DNA of 64,000 nt. Origin: Enterocloster bolteae (GTDB lineage: Bacteria > Bacillota > Clostridia > Lachnospirales > Lachnospiraceae). The stretch spans positions 3,472,001 to 3,536,000 of the forward strand of contig NZ_CP022464.2 of assembly GCF_002234575.2 (NCBI RefSeq), read 5' to 3'. This document shows positions 49,286 through 58,839 of this stretch, in pieces (position 1 is the first letter of the stretch; each line of letters opens with the position of its first letter). A program made the translations under genes and the position numbers. The notes beneath the pieces are model-generated. The model was not told where the DNA came from. It was given only the letters and a program-made list of their open reading frames with translations, and made no database searches.

Positions 49286-50623
49286 TCATATACGTATACG
49301 GAATTTCCCTGAGACAATCCTCCTGTAAAATATCACGGTCAGCAGAGTCGCCGCAATCCATCCAAAGGGCCAGGCCATCCAGATACCCGTGCTTCCGAAA
49401 CGCCCTGTAAGGATATTTGCCACGATAATGCGCAGAATCAAATCCGGCACAGTGGCCAGCACAAAATAGGTCATGGCTCCGGAGCCCCGGATAATGCCAT
49501 CTGTCATGAGCTTAATGGAAATCATAAAATACATGGGACTTACGATGCGCAGAAACTCCATGCCGGACTCTATGGCCCGGGTGCTTCCCGCCCCCAGGAA
49601 CAGTCCCATCATCTGGCGGCTGAACACAAAATACAGCAGGAAGAACGGGATCGTGGCATAAAAGGACAGCCTGACGCCGGTCTTAAAGCCCAGGGGGATC
49701 CTCTCTCTCTTTCCCGCTCCCAGGTTCTGGGCCGTATAGCTGGACAGACAGCCTCCCAGTGACATGAATGCGTTGATGGCAAAGGTATTAAGCTTGACGG
49801 CCCCGGAATAGCCTGCTATGACAGCGGAGCCGTACCGGTTCACGATTTCCTGGACAAACATATTTCCCACTGACAGCACGCTCTGCTGCATGATGCTGGG
49901 CACTGCGATGGCTGCTATCTGCCCCAGCAAAACAGCGCTGAACAGCACGGTCCTCCGGTCGGTTTTAAGGGCGCCCAGACGTCTGGCCAGAGTCCCCAGA
50001 GCCAGGATGGCGGAAACCCCCTGGGCAATAAAAGTAGCCCATGCCACTCCCGCCACTCCCAGTCCCAGCCAGGCCACGAACCAGTAATCCAGCGCGATAT
50101 TTCCCAGGGACGAACCGATGAGAAAATACAGGGGTGTCCTGGAATCCCCCAGGGCCGTGAATATGCCTGTACATACATTGTAGAGAAACAGGAAGGTCAG
50201 CCCGTAGACATAGATTTTAAGGTACAGCTCCCCGTCCGCGAATATGTTGTCCGGGGTATGGATTAAACGCATCATATCCCCGCAGAAGGCATATCCCAGC
50301 ACGGTCAGAATCAGGCTCATGGCGCCGCAGGCAATGAACGCCGTGTAGACAGCGGTCTTCATCCTGCCTATGTCCTTTGCCCCAAAGAGCCTGGACACCA
50401 CCACGGAAGCCCCCAGGTTGCTTCCCACCGCAAAGGCCATGAATATCACCGTGATGGGATAGGAGGCCCCAACGGCTGCCAGCGCATCCTCACCTGCAAA
50501 CCGGCCCGCGATGCTACTGTCCGCGATATTGTAAAACTGCTGGAACATGACGCTTATAAACATGGGCAGCGCAAACCGCCACAGTGTCTTTTTCGGATGC
50601 TCCGCCGTCAAATCTGTAATCAT
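49286..50623 (-). CDS. MATE family efflux transporter
   Basis: 445 residues, twelve hydrophobic helices, typical length. Family motifs are LALPMFISVMFQQFYNIADS-like WRFALPMFISVMFQQFYN, IAGRFAGEDALAAVGASYPI, VGSNLGASVVVSRLFGAKD and, in the second half, FMSLGGCLSSYTAQNLGAGK. Na+- or H+-driven export of drugs or metabolites; substrate unknown. AAAAAGG precedes the ATG at 50623. It is followed by the lipoprotein gene 46 bases downstream. Confidence 0.95.
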   Translation of the reverse strand: MITDLTAEHPKKTLWRFALPMFISVMFQQFYNIADSSIAGRFAGEDALAAVGASYPITVIFMAFAVGSNLGASVVVSRLFGAKDIGRMKTAVYTAFIACGAMSLILTVLGYAFCGDMMRLIHTPDNIFADGELYLKIYVYGLTFLFLYNVCTGIFTALGDSRTPLYFLIGSSLGNIALDYWFVAWLGLGVAGVAWATFIAQGVSAILALGTLARRLGALKTDRRTVLFSAVLLGQIAAIAVPSIMQQSVLSVGNMFVQEIVNRYGSAVIAGYSGAVKLNTFAINAFMSLGGCLSSYTAQNLGAGKRERIPLGFKTGVRLSFYATIPFFLLYFVFSRQMMGLFLGAGSTRAIESGMEFLRIVSPMYFMISIKLMTDGIIRGSGAMTYFVLATVPDLILRIIVANILTGRFGSTGIWMAWPFGWIAATLLTVIFYRRIVSGKFRIRI

Positions 50624-50779
50624 GATACCTTTTTTCCTCCCAATGGCAATTTATGTACCATTATACCCTTGGTCTGCCATAAGGGCAACCGGAAATATAG
50701 AGGAAACGCAAATCTGAAACGCAAAGCACATATGAACGGACCGCGGAGAAAAGCACTGACAAAATACTGCAAATCAGCG

Positions 50780-50827
50780 AAAAAAAGCGCCCGGGGCTTT
50801 CCCTTTTACAGGATTTGCCCCAGGCGC
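50780..50827 (-). terminator. Terminator of the purine operon
   Basis: On the minus strand, GCGCCTGGGGC, a loop of ~19 bases and GCCCCGGGCGC are followed by a run of seven T. A strong factor-independent terminator directly after the purH-like gene. Confidence 0.9.
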
Positions 50828-50850
50828 AGTCTTTTCACATGATAAATCCA

Positions 50851-52029
50851 TTAGTGGTGGAAGAGACGGATTCCCGTAAATGCCATCACCATTCCATACT
50901 GGTTGCATGTCTCGATAACCTGGTCATCGCGGACAGAACCGCCGGGCTGCGCCACGTATTTCACGCCGCTCTTGCTGGCCCTGTCAATATTGTCCCCAAA
51001 GGGGAAGAAGGCGTCGGATCCCAGGGCCACGTCTGTCATGGTGTCCAGCCAGGCCCTTTTTTCCTCAGCGGTGAATACAGGAGGCTTTACCTTGAAGGTC
51101 TTTTCCCATCTTCCGTCAGCCAGCACATCCATGTAATCATCTCCCATATACACATCAATGGCATTGTCCCTGTCTGCCCTCTTGATGCTGTCCACAAAAG
51201 GAAGGTTCATTACCTGGGGAGCCTGGCGCAGATACCAGTTGTCCGCCTTGCTGCCTGCCAGACGCGTACAGTGCACCCTGGACTGCTGTCCCGCGCCGAT
51301 GCCGATGGCCTGTCCGCCTTTTACATAGCATACGGAGTTGGACTGTGTGTATTTCAGGGTGATGAGGGAAATCATCAGGTCAATCTTGGCAGAATCCGGA
51401 AGCTCCCTGTTCTCCGTGACAATATCCTCCAAAAGGTCCCTGTTGATCTCCAGGTTGTTATGTCCCTGCTCAAAGGTGATGCCGAATACCTGCTTGCGCT
51501 CCAGGGCCTCAGGCTCATAGTCTGGATCAATCTGGATGACATTGTAATTACCGTTTTTCTTGGACTTTAGGATTTCCAGGGCTTCCGGCTCATATCCCGG
51601 AGCGATAACGCCGTCAGACACCTCGCGTTTTATGATTCTGGCCGTGTCCGCGTCGCACACATCAGACAGAGAAATAAAGTCCCCGAAGGAGGACATGCGG
51701 TCTGCTCCCCTTGCCCTTGCATATGCGCTGGCTAACGGTGAGAGTTCACCCATATCATCCACCCAGTAAATCTTCCTCAATGTCTCGTCAAGAGGCAGGC
51801 CCACTGCCGCCCCGGCAGGTGAAACATGCTTGAAAGATGCGGCGGCCGGAAGCCCTGTGGCTGCCCTCAGCTCTTTTACCAGCTGCCAGCCGTTTAACGC
51901 GTCCATGAAATTGATGTAGCCCGGTCTGCCGCTCAGTACTGTGATGGGAAGCTCCCTGTCCCCTTCCATGAAGATTCTGGAAGGCTTCTGGTTTGGGTTG
52001 CAGCCGTATTTAAGTGCCAGTTCTTTCAT
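50851..52029 (-). CDS. AICAR transformylase (PurH C-terminal domain alone)
   Basis: 392 residues from ATG 52029 (AGAGAGG upstream). Only the transformylase domain of PurH is present: MKELALKYGCNPNQKPSRIF, the catalytic region AASFKHVSPAGAAVGLPLDE, SVCYVKGGQAIGIGAGQQSR and the end PGGSVRDDQVIETCNQYGMV. It adds a formyl group from 10-formyl-THF to AICAR, the ninth step of purine synthesis. The cyclohydrolase step is supplied by the separate gene upstream (16-base gap). Both are under the ZTP riboswitch, which senses a derivative of this enzyme's substrate. Confidence 0.93.
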   Translation of the reverse strand: MKELALKYGCNPNQKPSRIFMEGDRELPITVLSGRPGYINFMDALNGWQLVKELRAATGLPAAASFKHVSPAGAAVGLPLDETLRKIYWVDDMGELSPLASAYARARGADRMSSFGDFISLSDVCDADTARIIKREVSDGVIAPGYEPEALEILKSKKNGNYNVIQIDPDYEPEALERKQVFGITFEQGHNNLEINRDLLEDIVTENRELPDSAKIDLMISLITLKYTQSNSVCYVKGGQAIGIGAGQQSRVHCTRLAGSKADNWYLRQAPQVMNLPFVDSIKRADRDNAIDVYMGDDYMDVLADGRWEKTFKVKPPVFTAEEKRAWLDTMTDVALGSDAFFPFGDNIDRASKSGVKYVAQPGGSVRDDQVIETCNQYGMVMAFTGIRLFHH

Positions 52030-52045
52030 AATCATACCTCTCTCC

Positions 52046-52759
52046 TTATTTATTTTTATTTACGATTCTCGTCTCATATGTGCCGGCGGCAATATCAATA
52101 AAACGCACGAACAGGGACACCTTGTTATCCTCGTTAAGGCTGTTCCAGACCAAATCCGTAAAGGCGTCAATGTCCCCGCTTATCCCCACCTTCTTAGGCT
52201 CTCCCTCAAAGCTGGGCAGAGGATTGCCGTCATGCATGTAGGTGTGGATAAAACGTCCCTCACCCGCTGCCGGCGACTGGTACGCATAGGTAAAACGCAG
52301 GCAGGAATCCGGATTTCCATTGTCGCTCTTTAAAATGGACATGGCATAATTATAATTGCCGTTTTCAATGTGCATGATGCCGGAGATCCGCGGTGTGTAA
52401 TTAGGCGCATCCGGCTCGAATTCCCTGCATCGCAAGGACTGCTCAAAGGTCATCTGGTGGTCCATTCCGTCGTAGATGGTGTCGGTCTGGTCCCCGTTGG
52501 TCACAATGGTCTTGTTTCCAAGAACCCGCACAGGGGCATAGATAATCAGGCTTGGGTCCTCCAGCTTGGCAGGGTCAAATGCCTGGGTGCGGATTCCTTC
52601 CCCATCCTCCGCAAACACGCGGTTGCGGCTGTTGGCGCTTCTGCCCATGATAAAATAGGCGGTTACTGCCTTTGTTCCGTCTTCTGAACGCCCGATGACG
52701 ATTCCCCGTCCGGGATAAGCATTGCTTTTCAGCTCCTGTTCCAGTGACATCTGATTCAT
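52046..52759 (-). CDS. IMP cyclohydrolase (PurO type)
   Basis: 237 residues from ATG 52759 (GGAGG upstream); the frame reaches 52855 but that part is the riboswitch. PurO-like features are ELKSNAYPGRGIVIGRSEDG, TAYFIMGRSANSRNRVFAED, NGDQTDTIYDGM and GKYNYA-like IENGNYNYAMSILKSDNGNP. It closes the ring of FAICAR to IMP, the last step of purine synthesis. PurO was first known from archaea and occurs in many clostridia that keep only half of PurH. Operon with the AICAR transformylase gene. Confidence 0.9.
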   Translation of the reverse strand: MNQMSLEQELKSNAYPGRGIVIGRSEDGTKAVTAYFIMGRSANSRNRVFAEDGEGIRTQAFDPAKLEDPSLIIYAPVRVLGNKTIVTNGDQTDTIYDGMDHQMTFEQSLRCREFEPDAPNYTPRISGIMHIENGNYNYAMSILKSDNGNPDSCLRFTYAYQSPAAGEGRFIHTYMHDGNPLPSFEGEPKKVGISGDIDAFTDLVWNSLNEDNKVSLFVRFIDIAAGTYETRIVNKNK

Positions 52760-52798
52760 ACTGATTCCTCCATTCGGCTTAATAGGTTTCTGAAACTT

Positions 52799-52920
52799 AA
52801 AAGAGCCGGCTCCCGGACACGCAAAAAAACATGCGTGCCCAGGCGGTCGGCTCAAAATAGTTCATGGTACTGCGTGCTCCCTGTGGTTGCTCCACTATCC
52901 GCCAGTCACACGCCCTACCA
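52799..52920 (-). promoter_or_regulatory. ZTP (pfl) riboswitch with terminator platform
   Basis: On the minus strand the aptamer has GGCGTGTGACTGGCGG (52899-52914), the arm GTGGAGCAACCACAGGGAGC and, after a linker, the conserved CCGCCTGGGC (52837-52846). These are the two conserved blocks of the ZTP/pfl motif. The 3' block can instead join a terminator: GAGCCG (52848-52853) with CGGCTC, and GGGCACGC with GCGTGTCC, followed by TTTT. Binding of ZTP/ZMP, which signals folate shortage, should prevent that hairpin and switch on the purine genes. Confidence 0.9.
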
Positions 52921-52922
52921 TT

Positions 52923-52951
52923 AATATATATCTTTTTTTCTAATATTGCAA
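52923..52951 (-). promoter_or_regulatory. Promoter of the ZTP riboswitch operon
   Basis: On the minus strand, TTGCAA (52946-52951), a 17-base spacer and TATATT (52923-52928), a few bases before the aptamer. Same hexamers and spacing as the rpsB promoter. Confidence 0.7.
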
Positions 52952-53018
52952 CCCTTTTTTAGAAGTTTTACTAATCAAGGAAGTAGAAGAAACCAGTCTT
53001 TCGCACCTCCTGTTTCCC

Positions 53019-54407
53019 CTATTCATTCCGGATGGCTGCCAGGGGACTCAGCTTCATGGCACGCATAGCCGGCATAAATCCGGCTGCCATACCCACAAAG
53101 ATGGCAAAGACCACGGCTGCCACGGAAAGCCAGGGCGGTATTCTGGACAGGTTGCCTGTCAGTCCGTTCATTTCCTCCAGGTTAACAAACCGGTTGATAA
53201 CCACCGAGATACCGTAACTGAGCAAAATTCCCACAATGCCTCCCATGAAGCCGATAAAGCCGGATTCAATGAGGAACATGTTGCGGATATTTCCCATATC
53301 ACAGCCCAGCACCTTCATAACGCCGATTTCCTTTGTCCTCTCATAAATGGACATCATCATGGTGTTGGCAATGCCGATGGCTGCCACGAACAGCGAAACC
53401 GCTCCGATGCCGCCGAGAACAGCCTGTATCATGCTGGACTGCTGTTTCGTGCTCTCCATCCAGTCTGCCTGGCTGCTGACCTGGAATCCCATGTCCGCTA
53501 TCTGCTTTTGAACCTCCGGGACATATTCCATATCGTCCACAAATATCTGTGCCCTGTTATAGGTCAGATAGTTAAGGGGCTTTCCTTTTTTGTTGGTGGG
53601 CTGTCCCGGTATCACGGCTCCCTTTTTAAACACCTTGCGCAGCTGGGCTTTCAGTCCGTCGATGTCTGTATACACGTTATAGGAATAGGAATTCCAGTCA
53701 TCCGGACCGCCTTCCACCATGCCGGTTGCATTCATCATGTACTTTTTCGGCGGTTTCACAGGAGTCTGTCCGTCCTCTGACGAACTGACGGAACCATTTC
53801 TGGTCTGGAAATAAGCGTCCACATCAAAAATGACAAAGAGGGGCTTATTCATAAAGTCCACTTCCGGCAGCTCGCCCGTGTCCCAGTATCCCCGGCCTGT
53901 CTTGGAATTATAAAAATTCTGCTGGACCGTGTTGCCCACCACCATGCCCATCTCTCCCGGCTCCGGCAGCCTGCCTTCCCCCAGGGGAATCTGCTCCAGA
54001 AACGACTGGCTTACGCCCATAAGGGACAGATACTGGGCCTCGTAGGCTCCCTGGCGCATAACCACATTGATTTCCAGGACAGGGGATACCCCGGACACAT
54101 GGGGCAGGCGGCCAAACTGTTCTATGACATCGTCTGTGATGTAGGTGGGATCCGAGGATTTGCTGCTCCCGCCCCCACCAATCATCACCGCGTTCCCATA
54201 GGAGGAACCGGAATACACGTTGATGGTGGTCAGGCTTCCCCAGGAGGAAATCTGTTCCATAAACATCTGGTCCAGTCCGATTCCCAGGGACACCATGACC
54301 ACAATGGACGCTGTGCCGATGATAACTCCCAGCACAGTCAGAACCGTTCTCAGCTTCCTGCGTCTTAAGTTGTTAATGCTCATGATTACGAGATCAGGAA
54401 ATCTCAT
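53019..54407 (-). CDS. MacB-like ABC transporter permease
   Basis: 462 residues from ATG 54407 (GAGG upstream, overlapping the gene before it). An N-terminal helix (RKLRTVLTVLGVIIGTASIV) leads to a long extracytoplasmic domain, then three helices of the FtsX domain with MMSIYERTKEIGVMKVLGCD and the C-terminal GMAAGFMPAMRAMKLSPLAA. Works with the ATPase at 56219 and the surface protein at 54394 as a tripartite exporter. A Ser/Gly-rich loop (residues ~80-95) is unusual. Substrate unknown. Confidence 0.92.
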   Translation of the reverse strand: MRFPDLVIMSINNLRRRKLRTVLTVLGVIIGTASIVVMVSLGIGLDQMFMEQISSWGSLTTINVYSGSSYGNAVMIGGGGSSKSSDPTYITDDVIEQFGRLPHVSGVSPVLEINVVMRQGAYEAQYLSLMGVSQSFLEQIPLGEGRLPEPGEMGMVVGNTVQQNFYNSKTGRGYWDTGELPEVDFMNKPLFVIFDVDAYFQTRNGSVSSSEDGQTPVKPPKKYMMNATGMVEGGPDDWNSYSYNVYTDIDGLKAQLRKVFKKGAVIPGQPTNKKGKPLNYLTYNRAQIFVDDMEYVPEVQKQIADMGFQVSSQADWMESTKQQSSMIQAVLGGIGAVSLFVAAIGIANTMMMSIYERTKEIGVMKVLGCDMGNIRNMFLIESGFIGFMGGIVGILLSYGISVVINRFVNLEEMNGLTGNLSRIPPWLSVAAVVFAIFVGMAAGFMPAMRAMKLSPLAAIRNE

Positions 54408-56238
54408 CGTCCACATCCTCTTCCCTTGCTGCCTTGCGTTTCTTCCTGATTCGGATGACAACCGCAGCTGCAATACCGGCGGCTGCCGCCGCACCGGCAA
54501 TCACCAGGAACTTGTATTTGCCCCAGAAGGATGGGGCTGCCTCCGCCTCCATGCTGCCTGCGTCCATGGCCGCTCCCATATCATCCCAGTTCTGTTCCAT
54601 CTCCTCCATAACCATGAGGGTCAGTTCCTTTTCCACGGGTTCTGCGGGAACACCGTTTTCATCCTCGTAATCAATGCGGATGCGTACCGTTCCCTCGTCC
54701 AGGGTGGGAGCCACACCTGTCAGCATGGTATCCACGTTGCCTGTTTCACCCGGCTTGATGTTTCCCACATAGGCGTCCGTGGTCTTGATGGAGTCCGCCT
54801 CAAAGGTCACGGTCACGTTGTAAAGGATGACCTTTCCCGTGTTGTTGATGCCGAACATGACATTGGACTCAGATCCCACGGTTAAGCTGTCCGGCATAAC
54901 GTCAATGGTGCTGGTGCTTAACCGGGCATACTGCTTTACAGGGATGTCCACTACAATGCTTTCCTCTGCGTTCTTGAATTCAGGGCTGTCGTACTTCTCC
55001 TTCACCGTGATGGCGTAGGAGCGCTGGTCCACTCCTGCCCTGGCTGTAAACCTGGCCCTGACCTCGGTGGTCTGTCCGGGAGCCATATTGTCCACCACCA
55101 GGGAGGAGGTGCCTGACTCCGTGGTAAACACGGCGCTGTCCGATACCTTCTCCGACTCCAGGTTAAAGAGAATGTTGCTGGCAGCAACCGAGGTGGATGC
55201 ATTCTTCATGTTAAGAATCAGCTCAAACTCGTCCCCTGCGTAGATTTCCTCCGGAACCGTGTGGTAGCTCTCCACAATCAATCTGGCCCTGGTCCTGTCG
55301 TTGGCGTTAAAATCCCCCAGGTCGTCCTCTTTATCCTTGGACGTGATATGTACGTAAAAAGTTCCCTCCTCCGTGTGCAGATCCCCCTCAGAGCTTAAGC
55401 GGAAGGTGATGGTGTATTTGATTGGATAATAACCTGTATAGGAATCCTTGCGGATTGCCATGCTGTAGGGAGCGGACACGGTTTCTCCCGGCTGCACGCG
55501 CTCAAAGGTGCGGTCATAGTTGCCGTCGTTGATTTCAAAGGGGAACTTGGCATCGTCCTCTGAGAGCTGCATGCTGACCGTCACATCCTGGGCCGTGGTC
55601 TCCCTCTTATTGCGGAAGTTCACGGTGTAGTCCATGACATTGGGATAAACACCCCGGGGGGTGGGCTGGTTCTCTCCCACCACAAAGTAATTGCCTTCCT
55701 TTTTATCCTCCTCCTCGTCTGCTCCTGATGTGGATGAGGTGGAAATCCATACATTAATATAGTCTGTGTCAGAACCGCCGTCCCATTCAAGCAGTACAGG
55801 GATGCTGTAGTATCCCTGAAGGGCATCGCGCCGCACCCTGGCTGACAGGGACACGCTCTTTACATTGCCCTTCTTGATGGTTCCCACGTTCTTGGCCACA
55901 AAGGTGGTCTCCATAATTTCAAAGGGATAGTAGTCAACGGAGTAATCCCCGTTTCCCCGCTCCTCTATCTGCTGGAACTCATTGGTTTCCAGGAGACTGA
56001 TGCGCAGGTTCTCCATATCCTCATCCGTGGCCCTGATACGGAAGGGAATGGACATGGATTTTCCTATGGTCCCTTTGGGTGATTTTGTAGTAAAAACATA
56101 ATCATTTTCACTGGCATTGGTGTTGTAGCCCAGTTTATAATCGCTGGCCGCTGCGCTGGAAGGATACATCCCGGCCAGCATTGAGGCTGCCAGGAACGCC
56201 GTCAGGCCCCTGCACCATTTATTTGCTCTCATTCTCAT
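54394..56238 (-). CDS. COG1361-like secreted protein with C-terminal membrane anchor
   Basis: About 614 residues. Signal peptide ANKWCRGLTAFLAASMLAGM followed by SSAAAS; then a long beta-rich region of repeated Ig/CARDB-like domains, as in COG1361 proteins (for example SEKVSDSAVFTTESGTSSLV, DSLTVGSESNVMFGINNTGK). A transmembrane helix near the end (FLVIAGAAAAAGIAAAVVIR) precedes a basic/acidic tail. The start may be 56238 or 56232; both follow AAGGAG. The start overlaps the ATPase gene and the end overlaps the permease gene. Such proteins act as the outer arm of MacB-type exporters in Firmicutes. Confidence 0.85.
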   Translation of the reverse strand: MRMRANKWCRGLTAFLAASMLAGMYPSSAAASDYKLGYNTNASENDYVFTTKSPKGTIGKSMSIPFRIRATDEDMENLRISLLETNEFQQIEERGNGDYSVDYYPFEIMETTFVAKNVGTIKKGNVKSVSLSARVRRDALQGYYSIPVLLEWDGGSDTDYINVWISTSSTSGADEEEDKKEGNYFVVGENQPTPRGVYPNVMDYTVNFRNKRETTAQDVTVSMQLSEDDAKFPFEINDGNYDRTFERVQPGETVSAPYSMAIRKDSYTGYYPIKYTITFRLSSEGDLHTEEGTFYVHITSKDKEDDLGDFNANDRTRARLIVESYHTVPEEIYAGDEFELILNMKNASTSVAASNILFNLESEKVSDSAVFTTESGTSSLVVDNMAPGQTTEVRARFTARAGVDQRSYAITVKEKYDSPEFKNAEESIVVDIPVKQYARLSTSTIDVMPDSLTVGSESNVMFGINNTGKVILYNVTVTFEADSIKTTDAYVGNIKPGETGNVDTMLTGVAPTLDEGTVRIRIDYEDENGVPAEPVEKELTLMVMEEMEQNWDDMGAAMDAGSMEAEAAPSFWGKYKFLVIAGAAAAAGIAAAVVIRIRKKRKAAREEDVDDEIS

Positions 56239-57019
56239 TGCACTCCTTTTCCTCTGCATTCCCCTCATATAATGCTTCCCTGCCGCCTGTCTCGATTCCC
56301 ACAATCCTGCCGTCCATGATTCGGATTCTCCGGTCCGCATAGGAGGCCAGATTGTTGTCATGGGTAACCATGACCAGAGTCTGGTCCTGCTCCCTGACAA
56401 TCTTCTGCATCAGGCGCAGCACCTCCATGGTGGTCTTGGAATCCAGGTTTCCCGTGGGCTCATCGGCAAATATAATCTGAGGATTAACCACCAGGGCCCT
56501 GGCTATTCCCACACGCTGCTGCTGTCCGCCGGACATCTGGTTGGGCATATGCCTGGCCTGTCCTCCCACGCCTACCAGGTCCATGTATTTCCTGGCTTCC
56601 TTAAGCCTCTGCCTCCTGGAAACACCCCGAAAGGAAAGGGGCAGGGCTACATTCTCCAGAGCATTCATGGTGTTTAACAGGTTGTATGCCTGGAAGATGA
56701 ATCCCACCTTTTCGCGGCGGAAGCTAACCAGCTGGCGCTCCGTCATCTTCTCTATATGAACTCTGCCAATCTCAATCTCTCCCTTGGTAGGCTTCTCCAA
56801 CCCGGCCAGCATGTTGAGAAGGGTGGATTTGCCGGAACCGGAGGCTCCTACAATGGCAACGAATTCTCCCTTATATATATCAAAATCCAGCCCGTCCAGG
56901 GCCCGGACCTTGATATCGCCTACCCGGTATATCTTATATAAATTCTTTACCCGTATGACCACGGGCCTGTTTTCTTTTGCTGTAGGGACCGACGACACGG
57001 CCAGTTGTTCCTCTGCCAA
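56219..57019 (-). CDS. ABC transporter ATP-binding protein (MacB type)
   Basis: 266 residues. I place the start at the TTG 57019, six bases after AAAGGAGG; the frame runs to a TTG at 57055 without a binding site. Motifs: Walker A GASGSGKST, Q loop FQAYNL, signature MSGGQQQR, Walker B IIFADEPTGNLD, switch MVTHDNN. It begins with an extra ~25-residue leader before VIRVKNLYKIYRVGD. First gene of the three-gene exporter operon, all overlapping. Confidence 0.93.
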   Translation of the reverse strand: MAEEQLAVSSVPTAKENRPVVIRVKNLYKIYRVGDIKVRALDGLDFDIYKGEFVAIVGASGSGKSTLLNMLAGLEKPTKGEIEIGRVHIEKMTERQLVSFRREKVGFIFQAYNLLNTMNALENVALPLSFRGVSRRQRLKEARKYMDLVGVGGQARHMPNQMSGGQQQRVGIARALVVNPQIIFADEPTGNLDSKTTMEVLRLMQKIVREQDQTLVMVTHDNNLASYADRRIRIMDGRIVGIETGGREALYEGNAEEKECNENESK

Positions 57020-57236
57020 ATCCAGCCTCCTTTCCAGGGCGTAAAAGCGCTCCAATCCAGATAACAGCCCGTATGGACAGACTGTACTGATTTTGTTCAG
57101 TATAGCACAGAGAACGCGATTTGTTCTTCTGTTTTTCTTTAATCTTCCTTTAATAATTCCTTACACCCTATCCGTTTTCAGTAGCAAATGTAACACGAAA
57201 ACAGGTAATTGTAAAGCAAATCAGGACAGAGCACAG

Positions 57237-57290
57237 CAAAAGACCGGGCTTCGCTGATGTTCAGCGGGGCCCGGTCTTGGGGTTTTATTA
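57237..57290 (-). terminator. Terminator between the exporter and sugar operons
   Basis: AAGACCGGGC and GCCCGGTCTT pair around an inner GCTGA/TCAGC hairpin. On the minus strand it follows the GH4 gene by ~40 bases and is followed by TTTTGCT. The rest of the gap 57020-57330 is AT-rich and should hold the exporter promoter; no clear hexamers were chosen. Confidence 0.65.
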
Positions 57291-57330
57291 AATAATGTAA
57301 TACCACAGCATATTTATGTTTATTTTTCCT

Positions 57331-58731
57331 CTACTTCCAGCCATCCGGCAAATATTTCAAAGTATTCTGTATCATATCATGCGCTAACATCTTCACATCT
57401 TCCTCTGTGCATCTTTTCCCCTTTACCAAAGGATCATTCAAGAATGCCTTCACCACCAAATCCTCATCATACTTCAATGCCGCCTGAAGCGTATATTCAT
57501 GATTATCCAGATGCGGGAGAATGAGTTCTTTAATACTTTCAGGAATATCTCCGGCTATCATAGGCCGAATTGCATCCCGTTCAAATACTGCATTCGTCTC
57601 CACTACTGCATTTCTGGATAGATTCGGTATCTGTCCATATGTATTAGGAATATTCACATTGCTGACCAATCTGCCTAATCCGCATAATGCTTTTATCAAA
57701 AGAATTCCTTCCTCTCCGGTTGGTTTTAACTCAACAGCCTCCTCATTATCAGCCAGACGGCGGCTTCTCTCCAATCTTCTCTTTAAGTCTTCTTTTCTCC
57801 AATTCACTGTTGTTAATCCAAATTTCCACTTTTTCACTGTATCCGGATCATTCAGATATTCGTTTCCCGGCATGAATTCGGCCAGATGCCGATCACCTGC
57901 CGCTGCTATAAGGCCATATCTTTTAAACAGGTCGAATTTTACTCTATGAGCACAGTTAAAAGATGAGTTCATCCAATTTCTGTCTGGATCATGGTATCCG
58001 TCCTCGAAATGTTCTGCAATATAAGCATCATAAACAGGAAAAAGATCAATGCCTTTATAGGAAGCGCTGGAAAACCAGGTAAAATGATTGATTCCCAGCA
58101 CATTAACACAAATATCATGCCAGTCAATATTCTTCTCATCACAACATGCTTCACAAATTCCTTTCAGTACTTTCTGTGTGCCAAAGACCTCATGACAGCA
58201 TCCGAATGCCTTTATCTCAGGAAATACGTGATATAATGTTTTTACACAAAGAGACATAGGATTTGTATAATTGATAACCCATGCTTCTGGTGAGTAGGCC
58301 TTAATGGCCTCTGCTATTTCAGCAAACATTGGAATTGTACGCAGACCACGTATAATTCCTCCAGGACCAGCCGTATCTCCTACAGATTGATAAATCCCCA
58401 GACGTTCCGGAAGATGAACGTCTGACTCCATTTCATCAAATGTTCCCGGAAGAATGGATATCACCACAAAATCACAATCCGTCAATGCATCCTCAAGACT
58501 GGTACTGGTTCTGTAGTTCCATTTACCCAGTGTATCTTCCCTTTTGGAAATCAAATTTCCAATTATCTCATTATTTTTGGCTGCTTTAAAATCGATATCG
58601 TAAAGGTTTATAGTGCCTGACAGTTGTTCCTCCAAAGCCAAATCTGTCATGAATGTCCATGCCCAGCCTCTGGAACCGCCGCCAATATAAGCAATTTTAA
58701 TGTCTGATACTTTGTCCTTTGCATACCTCAT
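57331..58731 (-). CDS. Glycoside hydrolase family 4 enzyme (LplD-like)
   Basis: 466 residues from ATG 58731 (GGAGG nine bases upstream). GH4 enzymes use NAD+ and a divalent metal for an oxidation-elimination mechanism. NAD loop KIAYIGGGSRGWAWTF; VGDTAGPGGIIRGLRTIPMF; NYTNPMSLC; metal Cys/His in GCCHEVFG and GINHFTW. The GDTAGPGGI signature and length resemble alpha-galacturonidase/alpha-galactosidase members such as LplD. Last gene of the sugar operon, so it probably acts on the imported oligosaccharide in the cytoplasm. Confidence 0.9.
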   Translation of the reverse strand: MRYAKDKVSDIKIAYIGGGSRGWAWTFMTDLALEEQLSGTINLYDIDFKAAKNNEIIGNLISKREDTLGKWNYRTSTSLEDALTDCDFVVISILPGTFDEMESDVHLPERLGIYQSVGDTAGPGGIIRGLRTIPMFAEIAEAIKAYSPEAWVINYTNPMSLCVKTLYHVFPEIKAFGCCHEVFGTQKVLKGICEACCDEKNIDWHDICVNVLGINHFTWFSSASYKGIDLFPVYDAYIAEHFEDGYHDPDRNWMNSSFNCAHRVKFDLFKRYGLIAAAGDRHLAEFMPGNEYLNDPDTVKKWKFGLTTVNWRKEDLKRRLERSRRLADNEEAVELKPTGEEGILLIKALCGLGRLVSNVNIPNTYGQIPNLSRNAVVETNAVFERDAIRPMIAGDIPESIKELILPHLDNHEYTLQAALKYDEDLVVKAFLNDPLVKGKRCTEEDVKMLAHDMIQNTLKYLPDGWK

Positions 58732-58839
58732 TCTCGATTTCCTCCATCTATCTATTTTTATTCTCATTTTCCGCTTTCATAAGGGGAAATATAGATTCTA
58801 AAGTACAAGTTTTATTCCGGTTATGTTCACAAACAGGAA

